Shown here: piece by piece, positions 17,368-26,262 of the stretch
Numbering within the stretch: the stretch's first letter is position 1
Layout: each line of letters starts with the position of its first letter
From: a gamma proteobacterium symbiont of Ctena orbiculata
GTDB lineage: Bacteria; Pseudomonadota; Gammaproteobacteria; Chromatiales; Chromatiaceae
Length of the DNA stretch: 32,313 nucleotides
Assembly: GCA_003094555.1 (NCBI GenBank)
Contig: NATW01000081.1
Span: 1-32,313 of the forward strand
Direction of reading: 5' to 3'
Translations under genes and position numbers: made by a program
The notes under the pieces: generated by a model
Database searches by the model: none
What the model was told of the DNA's origin: nothing
The model's input: the letters and a program-made list of their open reading frames with translations, nothing else

Positions 17368-17604
17368 CTAGTTACAGCCACATCCCCCTCCACCGCCACC
17401 CTCGGCACCGCGTGCCGCCTCACGGGTCTGATAGACATGGTGCCGATAGGTGCTCGCGACAGGGTCACGATCAAAGCTCATGATCGGGTCGGCCAGATGA
17501 GCCCGTTCATAGGGTTGCACCCAGGGCTCTATACTGCATCCCGTGATGGCGAGAACGGACAGCAAGCACAGCAACCGGCAGATTCTATATTGCATCGTTT
17601 TCAT
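17368..17604 (-). CDS. DUF4266 small lipoprotein with Gly-rich GCGCN C-terminus
   Basis: 78 residues. The lipobox ITGC puts the lipidated Cys at 23. The conserved core WVQPYERAHLADPIMSF is the DUF4266 signature. The chain then has DPVASTYRHHVYQTREAA and ends in EGGGGGGCGCN: six glycines followed by two closely spaced cysteines. This tail could bind metal or heme, form a disulfide, or be enzymatically modified; no function is established to my knowledge. It lies 12 bases after the TlpA-like gene and 10 bases before the DUF3570 start, so all three are surely co-transcribed. Confidence 0.88.
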   Translation of the reverse strand: MKTMQYRICRLLCLLSVLAITGCSIEPWVQPYERAHLADPIMSFDRDPVASTYRHHVYQTREAARGAEGGGGGGCGCN

Positions 17605-17616
17605 TTAATTCAATGA

Positions 17617-18132
17617 TTACTCACGCAGCAGCTTACGGATCTGCTGTTGGTACTCTTCCTCGTAGCCAGGTTTGTATCCCTTATGCAGATAACGTATCCG
17701 CCCGTCCCTGTCGACCATGAAGGTGCTCGGCATCGCTTTAACCTGGTACTCCTTACTCACCTGGCTACGGTCATCGTAGAGGATGGGGAAGCTCACCGGC
17801 AGATCGCTCAACATCTTGTCCGCAGCCTTCTTGTCTTCATCCACATTCACCCCCAGCAAGGAAAATCCCAGGGATTGATAGCGATCGAACAACTGCTGCA
17901 ACAGGGGCATCTCCTGACGACAGGGACCACACCAGGATGCCCAAAAATTAACCATCACCACCTGGCCTCTCAGCTCACTCAGTTTTATATTCACCCCCTC
18001 GCGACTCTTGAGGGTGAAATCTGGAGCCATGGGCGTCTGATTGGCTGCAGCGGCAAAGCCACAAGCCATGGATAACAGGCCGGCCAGGATCAGCTGGTGC
18101 AATCGACTTCGTATCTGGCGTTTACTTAACAT
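17617..18132 (-). CDS. TlpA-family periplasmic thioredoxin
   Basis: 171 residues. Three ATG codons lie in a row; the third (18132) is chosen because GAGGG is seven bases before it. A signal sequence (LHQLILAGLLSMACGFAAAA) is followed by APDFTLKSREGV, VNFWASWCGPCRQEMPLL with the WCGPC active site, and the cis-Pro region KAMPSTFMVDRDGRI. It would reduce or shuttle disulfides in the periplasm, for example on apocytochrome or cysteine-rich partners. Its stop and start abut the flanking barrel and DUF4266 genes, suggesting its client is in this cluster, possibly the GCGCN lipoprotein or the heme proteins (inference). Confidence 0.93.
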   Translation of the reverse strand: MLSKRQIRSRLHQLILAGLLSMACGFAAAANQTPMAPDFTLKSREGVNIKLSELRGQVVMVNFWASWCGPCRQEMPLLQQLFDRYQSLGFSLLGVNVDEDKKAADKMLSDLPVSFPILYDDRSQVSKEYQVKAMPSTFMVDRDGRIRYLHKGYKPGYEEEYQQQIRKLLRE

Positions 18133-18142
18133 CATCATTCCC

Positions 18143-18805
18143 TCAAAAGAAGTAGGTCAGGCCAGTGTGCAGCTCGAAGTTGTGAATTGTCTTCGATTCA
18201 CCCAACAGGTCTGATTCAAACATATGATCCCTGGCATCGAGATGCAGGGTCAGCCAATCATTGATCAAGAGGCGATAGCCCGCACCCAAGTTGACAGTAA
18301 ACTCATCATCCCCTGCAAAGCGGGTGCTACCGGCACCGCCAATCAGATAGAACTGACTGTTGAAGGCATACTTGCCTCCCAAAAACACCTCACCGGGAAG
18401 CAGGTTGTACCCCACCGAGAGGTTGTAATAGGTAAAGTCACGTTCATCATCGGTGAGCAGCTGAATATCACCACCCAGGAGTTCAAAACTGGTCTCATTG
18501 GCCTCGGTTGTGCCGACCGCCGCCTCAACGAATATGGAGTCCGTGAGGTGATAGGCGAAGCGGGCGCCAAACACACCACTGGTACCGAAATCCTCGATAC
18601 TCATCAGCCCGACATAGAACCCTATCTCGAAGTCCTCGGTATCGATTTCGGGTTCCACGATCTCCCTGCGTGCAATCTCAGGCTCAATAAGCAACTCCTC
18701 ACGCAGGCCCTCTCCGATAGGTTCTGCTGCCATGCAAGGCATCATGATCCACGCCATCACAAGCAGCGCTGGGTTCAGAAAAAGAAACCGAGTCCGATTT
18801 TCCAC
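18143..18805 (-). CDS. Outer-membrane beta-barrel domain protein
   Basis: 220 residues starting at GTG, with GAGGA nine bases upstream and a 31-base overlap with the preceding gene. A signal peptide (FLFLNPALLVMAWIMMPCMA) precedes an acidic linker rich in Glu-Pro (EPEIARREIVEPEIDTED). An eight-strand-like barrel follows (FEIGFYVGLMSIEDFG to NFELHTGLTYFF) and ends in Phe-Phe, the usual barrel sorting signal. It resembles the OmpA-like 'outer membrane beta-barrel domain' family found with cytochrome and thioredoxin genes (TIGR04565-like, from memory). It is a probable paralogue of the barrel half of its upstream neighbour. Confidence 0.82.
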   Translation of the reverse strand: MENRTRFLFLNPALLVMAWIMMPCMAAEPIGEGLREELLIEPEIARREIVEPEIDTEDFEIGFYVGLMSIEDFGTSGVFGARFAYHLTDSIFVEAAVGTTEANETSFELLGGDIQLLTDDERDFTYYNLSVGYNLLPGEVFLGGKYAFNSQFYLIGGAGSTRFAGDDEFTVNLGAGYRLLINDWLTLHLDARDHMFESDLLGESKTIHNFELHTGLTYFF

Positions 18806-19536
18806 TGGTCAAATTCCTCGTTGTCTTCACGACTGGTAAATGCGGTGTAGTGGCGAAACTCTCCACGCAGAAAAAAACGCCGCGTCAGATAGACACGTAA
18901 GCCAACGCCTACATGGGCCGTAGTGTCGGTGCGATCCTCAGCCTGAACCAATGTGGACTTGGGCTCGGTACGAATCACGCCCCCTCCCAAAGTGAAGAAG
19001 GGACTGTAGGTCCACTCGGGAAAGGGTTGGGAAAGCAGGTTGACGTCAAACATGTATTCGCTTGAGAAATCCCCCAAGGCCTGGGAAAAACTGAGTTCAG
19101 TGGAGAGATTTTCATTGAACGAGTAACCGCCATACAAGCCAAGTAAGGTGGCGCCCTCCATGTCACCCCCATAGAAACCGAACTCCCAATCCCTGTCCCT
19201 GAAGTCGTCCTGTGAATAGGATGCCAGCTGCAGCGGCTCTCCATCCGAGGTTTGGGTGCGGCGCATCTGTTCAAGGCTGACCCAACCCGATCGGCCCCGG
19301 CGCGTGACCACTTGGAACCAATCGGTACGACGCTTTCGAATCTCGACCCACTCCATCCTTTCCGCCACCTGGACGATGGGATAGGTGTCCCCCGGTCCTG
19401 TGTGCATTTCGATGTAGGGGGCCGTCACCTGAACCCGTAGATACTCTTCATCCGCTAAACAGATTGCAGGCATCAGCCAGATCAATAACCAGCTCGTCCA
19501 CAGGTACCGCTTTAACCTAAAAAATCTCAAACTCAA
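18775..19536 (-). CDS. SH3-domain plus outer-membrane beta-barrel protein
   Basis: 253 residues. The start is TTG in a TTGA overlap with the stop of the heme lipoprotein gene, preceded by GGATGA, so translation is likely coupled. After a signal peptide (WLLIWLMPAICLADE) comes a bacterial SH3 domain (residues ~34-93; IEMHTGPGDTYPIVQV and GWVSLEQM). A barrel domain begins at WEFGFYGGDMEGATLLG and ends QWKIGLGFFF. Bacterial SH3 domains often bind peptidoglycan or peptides, so this protein could tie an outer-membrane barrel to the wall or to its lipoprotein partner (inference). Confidence 0.85.
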   Translation of the reverse strand: MSLRFFRLKRYLWTSWLLIWLMPAICLADEEYLRVQVTAPYIEMHTGPGDTYPIVQVAERMEWVEIRKRRTDWFQVVTRRGRSGWVSLEQMRRTQTSDGEPLQLASYSQDDFRDRDWEFGFYGGDMEGATLLGLYGGYSFNENLSTELSFSQALGDFSSEYMFDVNLLSQPFPEWTYSPFFTLGGGVIRTEPKSTLVQAEDRTDTTAHVGVGLRVYLTRRFFLRGEFRHYTAFTSREDNEEFDQWKIGLGFFF

Positions 19537-22166
19537 TCATCCACTGGTGCCATGAAGGGGTCATTGTAATACTGAGCGCCTATATCAAGCCATTCAGTAA
19601 TCAGTTTTTTCTCCGCATCACTCAGATAACCCGCATGAACACCACCTGGATCAAACAAGCTTAGGAAACGGCCGCCACTTGCTGAACCCGCCTGCATCGA
19701 GGGAGGCACCTGCACCGGCACGTCAGGTAGTGGAATCGGATTGCCATCTGTATCCAGTACCAATGCACCGTTCTCATCGGTTTCATAGAGTTGCTGGCCA
19801 TTTTCATCCAATTGCGGCACCAGAACATCAACCAGAAGACCATCTACCACCTCTTGCTCGTTGTCGCTAAAGAGCAGCTCCCGATAGGCGGCGAAGTGAT
19901 CAGGCTCGTCTTCGGATGCACCATCCGTCAGATCCAGTTGACCATCCGGCACCACGGTCACACCGTCATCGTCCGTATCATGACACAGGGTACAGGTATG
20001 GTCATCGATTTGAGTATCCGTGGCATCGAATACCGGTCGCGGTAGAGACCATAAGGGATGAATATGATCTTCGTAATGTATCACCGCACGACAAAACACA
20101 GTCCAATCGCTGCTGCAGACAGGGTCACTCATGGGTGACTGGGTTTCCAGATCTGCGTAGCGATAGCTGAACTCCGCATCCGGCTCCCGCATGGCCGGGT
20201 CGGTCCAGACATCGGTAAACAACAAGTCCATGCTGGGATCACAAGCACTGGCACTGCACTGAAGACGATTGCGTGTCTGTGCCATGGTCTCGCCGAAATC
20301 GCTCCAAAGCTCAGGATTGGCATTGGGGAAGGGTACACCACTGGCTGTACCGCCACTGTTGACACTGGGTGGCGCGGCACTCAAACGTCCATGGGTAAGC
20401 GGACTGTCCGCAGCATGACAACCACCACAAGTCACCACCTCTCCCGGCCTGAACTGGAGCCAGAATGTATGGGGTTGATCGACCCGCTGTCCAGCCGCAT
20501 CCAGGATACTGAAACTGACGGGTACATTGGCAGGTACCTTCACCTGTACCGATCCATCGGGTTCGATGGGTGTGTAACCAATCACCTCGCGCATACCAAA
20601 CTGGGTGGTTGCGCCAAACGCACTGTTGGGAAAATCGAGCACATCATCATCGGGTATGGTTACCTGCTTGATCAGGCGCAGAAACCTTGCCGGACGTTGA
20701 TCTGCCCGTGTTTGTGCCGGATCGGCGAGGGTAGCGATGTCGGGATCTGCCACGTCAACCCCGTCCAGGTCGTAGACGCTGCGAATATGCAGCAACCCGG
20801 CCTGATCTGACACCAGGGTCGGATCAAGATCGATACCTGCAGTCTTGTCGTGGCGAATAGTCGGCACGCTACGCGCCACCGCCACCACCGCATCTGTGTA
20901 GATGATGCCCTCTTGCGGCTTGACGATCGGTTGCTGGGTCCCCTCATCACCGTCATAGATAAACAGGCCGTAGAGAGGTGGTGCAGCTTCTGTATCGGGA
21001 TTGGCGAGACGCTCCTCTGTGCAGGGAACGATGACATCCTCTTCCAAGGCCCGACACTGGTTCCAGCTGATCACCATTCGATCCGTCCCGTCGAACATTG
21101 GGTAGGCGCTGCGCAGCTGCCCCCCCCTCGACAGACTCCCGTCAGTGGTGACCTGGAGGGTGGTCGCCTGAGACTGCGCCGGGCCGGTCAGACCCATGTT
21201 TTCCCATGTAGGCTGGTCGTTGTCCACATAGTTGGTACTGTCTATCAGCACCAGGTCGCCGCCCTCATTGGTACCATCGAAAGGCAACACCAGTGCCAGA
21301 ATACGGCCGTCCGGCATCTCGATAGGACGCAGAAACTGCACCGTGCTGCCTCCGGTTCCGGAATCGTGGCTGTTCAATCCGTACAGCAGCTCCATCTCAG
21401 TGCCATCAGGATTCATGCGGTAGAGATGAATGGCATTGTTGCCATCGGCATTGTTCCAGCGACTGAACACAACCTGGCCATTGGCGAGAACGCTGGGAGA
21501 GAAGTCATGGCTGCGGTTGAACGAGATCTGCGTGAGATTGGTACCGTCACTGTTCATGACATGCAGCACCATGGCGGGCTCGTCAACCGACCGCTCCATG
21601 GCGAGATATTGGGGCTTGCCCTCATCCAGTAATCGAGCCTTGGCAAGGCGCTGTCTGGTGGAAGAGAAGACGATACGCCCGTCGGGCAGATATTGAGGAA
21701 AGCGGTCATGCCCGTCTTCCGCAGTGATATCCGAAACGATGACGCGACTCAAGGATTCACTGGGAATGTCATACTCCCAGATATTCCATGTCGGCTGATC
21801 TTCGGGCTCGGCATCCTCGATGAGGGGGAGCCTGAGAGAAAAGAGTAATTTGGTTCCGTCAAATGAGACACTGACATCCCTGACATCACCCTCACCATCA
21901 GTTACCGATCCTGTCAGGTTGAGCTCTTCAGCCCCAGCTGCAGCGTAGTCCTTCAGGTAGAGGTCTCCACCCGCCTCGCTGAACTGACTGACGCGGATGT
22001 CGGTGTTGGTCGTCTCTGTAATCGGACGCTTCACATACGCCACAGGGTAATCCACAACTACCGGATCCTGTTCCTGGCTGCTTCCACCACCGCATCCATA
22101 CAGACCGAGGATGAGCAACAGGGCAAACAGACTTGGAAGCATCATTATGGGATTAACCAGTTTCAT
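19533..22166 (-). CDS. Diheme lipoprotein related to hydrazine synthase alpha (PD40 propeller)
   Basis: 877 residues from the ATG at 22166, with AGGAGG thirteen bases upstream; the frame extends to 22277 without a sensible N-terminus. A lipobox LGLYGC puts the lipidated Cys at 25. Residues ~60-460 are TolB-like PD40 blades (FPQYLPDGRIVFSSTRQ, then FSPSVLANGQVVFSRWN). A middle beta domain follows (SVQVKVPANVPVSFSILDA, then HTFWLQFRPGEVVTC). Two c-type heme sites are CGGCH (580-584) and CTLCH (725-729). The order resembles the hydrazine synthase alpha subunit and its many non-anammox relatives. No beta/gamma subunit is present, so hydrazine synthesis is not implied. It is the first gene of the leftward operon. 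Confidence 0.85.
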   Translation of the reverse strand: MKLVNPIMMLPSLFALLLILGLYGCGGGSSQEQDPVVVDYPVAYVKRPITETTNTDIRVSQFSEAGGDLYLKDYAAAGAEELNLTGSVTDGEGDVRDVSVSFDGTKLLFSLRLPLIEDAEPEDQPTWNIWEYDIPSESLSRVIVSDITAEDGHDRFPQYLPDGRIVFSSTRQRLAKARLLDEGKPQYLAMERSVDEPAMVLHVMNSDGTNLTQISFNRSHDFSPSVLANGQVVFSRWNNADGNNAIHLYRMNPDGTEMELLYGLNSHDSGTGGSTVQFLRPIEMPDGRILALVLPFDGTNEGGDLVLIDSTNYVDNDQPTWENMGLTGPAQSQATTLQVTTDGSLSRGGQLRSAYPMFDGTDRMVISWNQCRALEEDVIVPCTEERLANPDTEAAPPLYGLFIYDGDEGTQQPIVKPQEGIIYTDAVVAVARSVPTIRHDKTAGIDLDPTLVSDQAGLLHIRSVYDLDGVDVADPDIATLADPAQTRADQRPARFLRLIKQVTIPDDDVLDFPNSAFGATTQFGMREVIGYTPIEPDGSVQVKVPANVPVSFSILDAAGQRVDQPHTFWLQFRPGEVVTCGGCHAADSPLTHGRLSAAPPSVNSGGTASGVPFPNANPELWSDFGETMAQTRNRLQCSASACDPSMDLLFTDVWTDPAMREPDAEFSYRYADLETQSPMSDPVCSSDWTVFCRAVIHYEDHIHPLWSLPRPVFDATDTQIDDHTCTLCHDTDDDGVTVVPDGQLDLTDGASEDEPDHFAAYRELLFSDNEQEVVDGLLVDVLVPQLDENGQQLYETDENGALVLDTDGNPIPLPDVPVQVPPSMQAGSASGGRFLSLFDPGGVHAGYLSDAEKKLITEWLDIGAQYYNDPFMAPVDD

Positions 22167-22453
22167 CTGTAGCTTGGATCCTCCTGGAAATCCGATCTTT
22201 AAGATCTGATCGAGCCGTGTGTGCCTGCCCCGTCCGTCCACCCGCCCAAGGTGCAACCAGAGGACATCATCAAACACTGCTCAGGACGAGTATTGACTCG
22301 TGCTATCGACTAGTAAAATCATGGACTTGAGAGTCTACCTCATCGAAGTGACCAATCAGTGCGCGAGTTCACACCCTGAAAAAACAGAGGTCACGTATTC
22401 ACCACTTCGGATTGACAAAAATTGGGAAAGATATAGAAGAAAGGAAACGATAC
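22167..22453. promoter_or_regulatory. Divergent control region of the heme/barrel cluster
   Basis: This 287-base region separates the two divergent operons. It contains a perfect inverted repeat ACGAGT-ATTG-ACTCGT (22286-22301). Overlapping it is a rightward promoter candidate: TTGACT (22293-22298), then TAAAAT (22314-22319), with a short 15-base spacer. A second palindrome GATCTT-T-AAGATC lies at 22194-22206, in the leader of the leftward operon. A perfect TTGACA at 22412 lacks a -10 at normal distance. Confidence 0.4.
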
Positions 22454-23710
22454 ATGTGGCTCGAAGGCAGCTTCGAGGTAAGTCACAAAGATGGTTACAG
22501 GGGCACGTTCATCATGTCATTTCAGGGTCAGTACAAAGATAGTATTTTGCTTCCTAATAAACCACAGCTGTTTCTAACTCTCACTCTGCTCGCTCTCTTC
22601 AGTGTCATGGTCTCGGCAGGGCCCCGCGAACAGGCAAAACGCATACACGACCGGATTGCCGGCGTGCCACCGTCTACTGCCACCCTGGCGCAAATGGTCA
22701 CAGAAATAGAAACCAATAATGATCCCCTGGCAGCTGCCATGCTCGCCACCGAGCATCCCGATTTCTACAATGTCACACTGAAGAACTGGGCCACCCCCTG
22801 GACCAACGAGGAGATGACACCCTTCGCAGCGCTGAATGACTATAGCGCCACCGTCATCGGTATGGTGAGAGATGAGGTACCTTTCAACCAGCTCCTCTCC
22901 GCAGACATCCTGTATGTGGGTAGCAATGCACCTGCCTACTCCAACAGCAATAACGACCACTATGAGGCCATGGAGAGCCAGGGCCTGAACCTCAAGGATG
23001 TCCTACAACAAACCACACAGTCGAGCGTGACAGGTCTACCTGTGGAAGGGACCGCCGGGGTCATCAGCACCCGCGCTGCCGCCAGGGCGTTTTTCATCGA
23101 CGGCACCAATCGGGCCATGTTCAGTTTCACCCTGCTCAATCACATGTGCAAGGTGCTTGAGGAGATCAAGGACCCGACACGACCCGCAGACCGGATCCGT
23201 CAGGACGCCTCCCGCAGTCCCGGGGGGGATAGCCGGGTATGGTTCAACAACTGCCTGGGATGCCATGCCGGCATGGCGCCCCTGGCCCAGGCCTACGCCT
23301 ACTATGACTACGAGTATCCCGAAGACGACATGGAGGGAGGCCGCCTTGTCTACACCCCCGACAGCGTGCAGCCCAAATATCTGATCAACAGCAGTGTCTT
23401 CAAGAATGGCTATATCACGCCTGATGACCGATGGGATAACTATTGGCGGGAGGGGCCGAATTCAGTGCTGGGTTGGGATCCCAACCTGCCTGGGTCCGGA
23501 GTAGGCGCCAAATCCATGGGTGAGGAGTTAGCCAACTCGCATGCATTCGCCGAATGCCAGGTCACCAAGGCCTTCCAGGCAGTCTGCCTGCGCGCGCCCG
23601 TGGACAGCGCCGATCGCACCCGGATCGCAGAAATCACCAGCAGCTTCAAAACCGACTACAACATGAAACGCGTATTCGCTGAAACCGCCGTCTATTGCGC
23701 AGGGGATTGA
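22454..23710 (+). CDS. Exported monoheme c-type cytochrome-like protein
   Basis: 418 residues from the ATG at 22454, chosen for AGGAA seven bases upstream. A second ATG at 22514 gives a more normal signal peptide (ending LFLTLTLLALFSVMVSAG) and may be the true start. One heme site CLGCH (267-271 in this numbering) lies within FNNCLGCHAGMAPLAQAY. The C-terminus has spaced cysteines (FAECQVTKAFQAVCLR and TAVYCAGD) that could form disulfides. I do not recognise a named family. It is the first gene of the rightward set, 10 bases before the LamG lipoprotein, so it probably passes electrons to or from it (inference). Confidence 0.8.
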   Translation: MWLEGSFEVSHKDGYRGTFIMSFQGQYKDSILLPNKPQLFLTLTLLALFSVMVSAGPREQAKRIHDRIAGVPPSTATLAQMVTEIETNNDPLAAAMLATEHPDFYNVTLKNWATPWTNEEMTPFAALNDYSATVIGMVRDEVPFNQLLSADILYVGSNAPAYSNSNNDHYEAMESQGLNLKDVLQQTTQSSVTGLPVEGTAGVISTRAAARAFFIDGTNRAMFSFTLLNHMCKVLEEIKDPTRPADRIRQDASRSPGGDSRVWFNNCLGCHAGMAPLAQAYAYYDYEYPEDDMEGGRLVYTPDSVQPKYLINSSVFKNGYITPDDRWDNYWREGPNSVLGWDPNLPGSGVGAKSMGEELANSHAFAECQVTKAFQAVCLRAPVDSADRTRIAEITSSFKTDYNMKRVFAETAVYCAGD

Positions 23711-23720
23711 GTCAGTGACC

Positions 23721-26195
23721 ATGCAGAACAACACACAACAGCATGATGGATGGGTGGGAAGATTAATCGCCATCACCCTTTCCGTATCCACAATCTTCGG
23801 CATACAGGGCTGTCAGGACGGAGTCAGTACCGAAAGCCTCCAACCCACCACGGTTTCCACCAGTACTTACACTGGACCTGCCGCCCGCACCTCTGACATC
23901 CAAGGCTTCCGGGTGAGTGTATGGGAACCCCTGCGGGCGGAAAATCGCTGCGGCTCCTGCCACAATGCCGGGGGTCAGGCACCGCTATTCGTGCGTGAAG
24001 ATGATGTCAATCAGGCCTACGAGGCGGCCAATCCCCATGTCAACAGAGCGGAACCGGACCAATCCTCCCTGGTCACCAAGGTTGCGAATGGACATAACTG
24101 CTGGGAGGCCAGTGACTCTGCTTGCGCCACCATCATCACCAACTATATAGAATCCTGGGTAGGCGACGGTGCCGGTGGTGGACGGCAAATCGAACTCGAA
24201 GCACCACCCAACAAGGTTATCGGCGAAAGCAAGGCCTTTCCCGACGATCCCAGCCTGTTTGCAACCTATGTACACCCGTTGCTGACAGATTACTGTTCAG
24301 AATGTCATGTCGAAGATGCAGCCGCCCCACAGTCGCCCTTCTTCGCCACTGCGGACAGTAGTGTTGCCTATACCGCAGTCAAGACCTCGATCGATCTGGA
24401 TACGCCGGCCAACTCCCGCCTGGTACAACGTCTGATCGAACTCCACAACTGCTGGGACGACTGCACCGCCAACTCCCTGGAGATGCAGGGCGCCATTGAC
24501 CAGATGGCCAGCAATATCTCACCCACCCCCATCGACCCGGCACTGGTGGTGAGCAGCGCCTTGAGTCTTCCGGAAGGGACCGTGGCCAGTGGTGGCAGCC
24601 GCTACGAGAACGCCGTCATCGCTCTGTTTGAGTTCAAGACAGGTAGCGGCAGTATCGCCTACGACACCAGTGGCGTCGATCCCGCTATCAACCTGAGTAT
24701 CAGTGGCGGGGTCACCTGGGTTGAGGGCTGGGGCCTCGACTTTAGCGATGGTAAGGCCCAAGGCAGTACCGGTGACAGCCGCAAGATCTCACAATTGATT
24801 CAAGCCACCGGTGAATACACCGTTGAGGCCTGGGTGGTTCCAGCCAATGTCACCCAGGAGGGACCCGCGCGGATTATCAGCTACTCTGCCGGTACCGATG
24901 TGCGTAACGTCACCCTCGGTCAGACCCTCTACAACTACAACCACCTGCATCGTTCCAGCACCACCGACGGTAATGGCGAACCCGCCCACTCCACCTCTGA
25001 CGATGATGAAGATCTGCAGGCGACAGAACAGCATGTGGTGGCCACCTTCGATCCTGAAAACGGGCGACGCCTGTATGTGGATGGGGTGTTTACCGACGAC
25101 CTTGACGAAACCGCCCCCGGCAATCTGAACGATTGGGATGACAGCTATGCCCTGGTACTGGGCAATGAGGCCTCCAGCGACCGACCCTGGGCAGGCAAGA
25201 TACGCTTGTTGGCGATCCACAACCGGGCACTGAATGCAGAGCAGGTCAAACAGAATTTCGATGCCGGTGTGGGTGAGAAATATTTCTTACTCTTCAATGT
25301 CACCGACCTGCTCAATCTGCCTCAGAGTTATGTCATGTTTGAGGTCAGCCAGTACGACAACTACAGCTATCTTTTCCGTCAACCCAAGTTTATCAGCCTG
25401 GACGAAAGCGTCATGCCGGGTTCAATCCCACTCGAGGGCATGCGTATCGGTATCAATGGCAAAGAGGCAGCCGTGGGACAGGCCTACGCACGTTTGGCGA
25501 CAACCATCAATGACAGCGAATACACGGCCAATGGTCAGTTACTGTCGACCATGGCAACCACCATCCCCTCCGAGAAGGGTTCCGATAGCGACGAGTTTTT
25601 CCTCACCTTCGAGCGGCTGGGATCACATACCAACGTCTACACCGAACCGGCTGTACTGCCTCCGGCGGAACCGGCCGATGGTGAACCTGTATCCGAGATC
25701 GGACTCCGCACCTTTGATGAGATAAACGCCACCATGGCATCGCTGACGGGTGTCAGCCCCTCCCTGGAATCGGTACAGACCACCTATACCACGATCAGGC
25801 AGCAGCTGCCATCGTCGGAAGATATCAATGGATTCCTCTCGTCCCATCAAGTGGCGGTATCACAATTGGCGATTGAGTATTGCAGTTCAATGGTTGACGA
25901 CACCACACTGCGTGCCGCGATGTTTCCCGGTTTCGACTTCAACACCAATGCCAATGACATTCAGAGCGCCACCTGGCAGAGCCAGGTGGTCGCGCCATTG
26001 ATGAGTCAGTTCATGGGTGAGCAGTTGTCCACCCAACCTGCACCATCTCTGGTTGAGGGCGAACTGATGAACCTGTTGACAGGTAGCGTGGGACTGGCCA
26101 GGTGTAGCGGCACATGTGAAGCGGACCGCACGGAAAAGGCGACCAAAGCTGCCTGTGCCTCGCTGCTTGGTAGCGCCGTTGTGCTACTCCAATAG
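23721..26195 (+). CDS. Diheme LamG-domain lipoprotein
   Basis: 824 residues from the ATG at 23721; a GTG two codons earlier is possible. Lipobox GIQGC puts Cys at 31. Two similar heme modules follow: CGSCH (77-81) with HNCW at 125-128, and CSECH (192-196) with HNCW at 242-245. Each HNCW is followed by another Cys (DSAC, DDC). Residues ~300-515 form a concanavalin/LamG-like sandwich (YTVEAWVVPANVTQEGPARI, HVVATFDPENGRRLYVDGVF, GKIRLLAIHNRALNAEQV), which typically binds glycans or proteins. The C-terminal third is unrecognised and has a Cys pair near the end (ARCSGTCEA). The protein joins redox centres to a surface-binding domain, which suggests an outer-membrane or cell-surface role. Confidence 0.85.
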   Translation: MQNNTQQHDGWVGRLIAITLSVSTIFGIQGCQDGVSTESLQPTTVSTSTYTGPAARTSDIQGFRVSVWEPLRAENRCGSCHNAGGQAPLFVREDDVNQAYEAANPHVNRAEPDQSSLVTKVANGHNCWEASDSACATIITNYIESWVGDGAGGGRQIELEAPPNKVIGESKAFPDDPSLFATYVHPLLTDYCSECHVEDAAAPQSPFFATADSSVAYTAVKTSIDLDTPANSRLVQRLIELHNCWDDCTANSLEMQGAIDQMASNISPTPIDPALVVSSALSLPEGTVASGGSRYENAVIALFEFKTGSGSIAYDTSGVDPAINLSISGGVTWVEGWGLDFSDGKAQGSTGDSRKISQLIQATGEYTVEAWVVPANVTQEGPARIISYSAGTDVRNVTLGQTLYNYNHLHRSSTTDGNGEPAHSTSDDDEDLQATEQHVVATFDPENGRRLYVDGVFTDDLDETAPGNLNDWDDSYALVLGNEASSDRPWAGKIRLLAIHNRALNAEQVKQNFDAGVGEKYFLLFNVTDLLNLPQSYVMFEVSQYDNYSYLFRQPKFISLDESVMPGSIPLEGMRIGINGKEAAVGQAYARLATTINDSEYTANGQLLSTMATTIPSEKGSDSDEFFLTFERLGSHTNVYTEPAVLPPAEPADGEPVSEIGLRTFDEINATMASLTGVSPSLESVQTTYTTIRQQLPSSEDINGFLSSHQVAVSQLAIEYCSSMVDDTTLRAAMFPGFDFNTNANDIQSATWQSQVVAPLMSQFMGEQLSTQPAPSLVEGELMNLLTGSVGLARCSGTCEADRTEKATKAACASLLGSAVVLLQ

Positions 26196-26262
26196 GTCAT
26201 GGTTTTAATGGATAGGCAATACGCCTCAGTTAATAGTCTGTGTGACAAACGGTAAAGATATC

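Noticed and set aside
17358-17474. N-terminal extension of the DUF3570 protein by 39 residues
   Set aside because: It lies inside the DUF4266 gene, and the sequence there is Arg/Val-rich without signal-peptide character.
19533-22166. Reading the HzsA-like gene as evidence of anammox or hydrazine synthesis
   Set aside because: There are no hydrazine synthase beta/gamma subunits or hydrazine dehydrogenase here, and HzsA-like PD40 heme proteins occur widely outside anammox bacteria.
22300-22542. 80-residue plus-strand frame in the divergent region
   Set aside because: It runs into the cytochrome gene in another frame, contains the promoter candidate's -10 region, and shows no ribosome site or domain.
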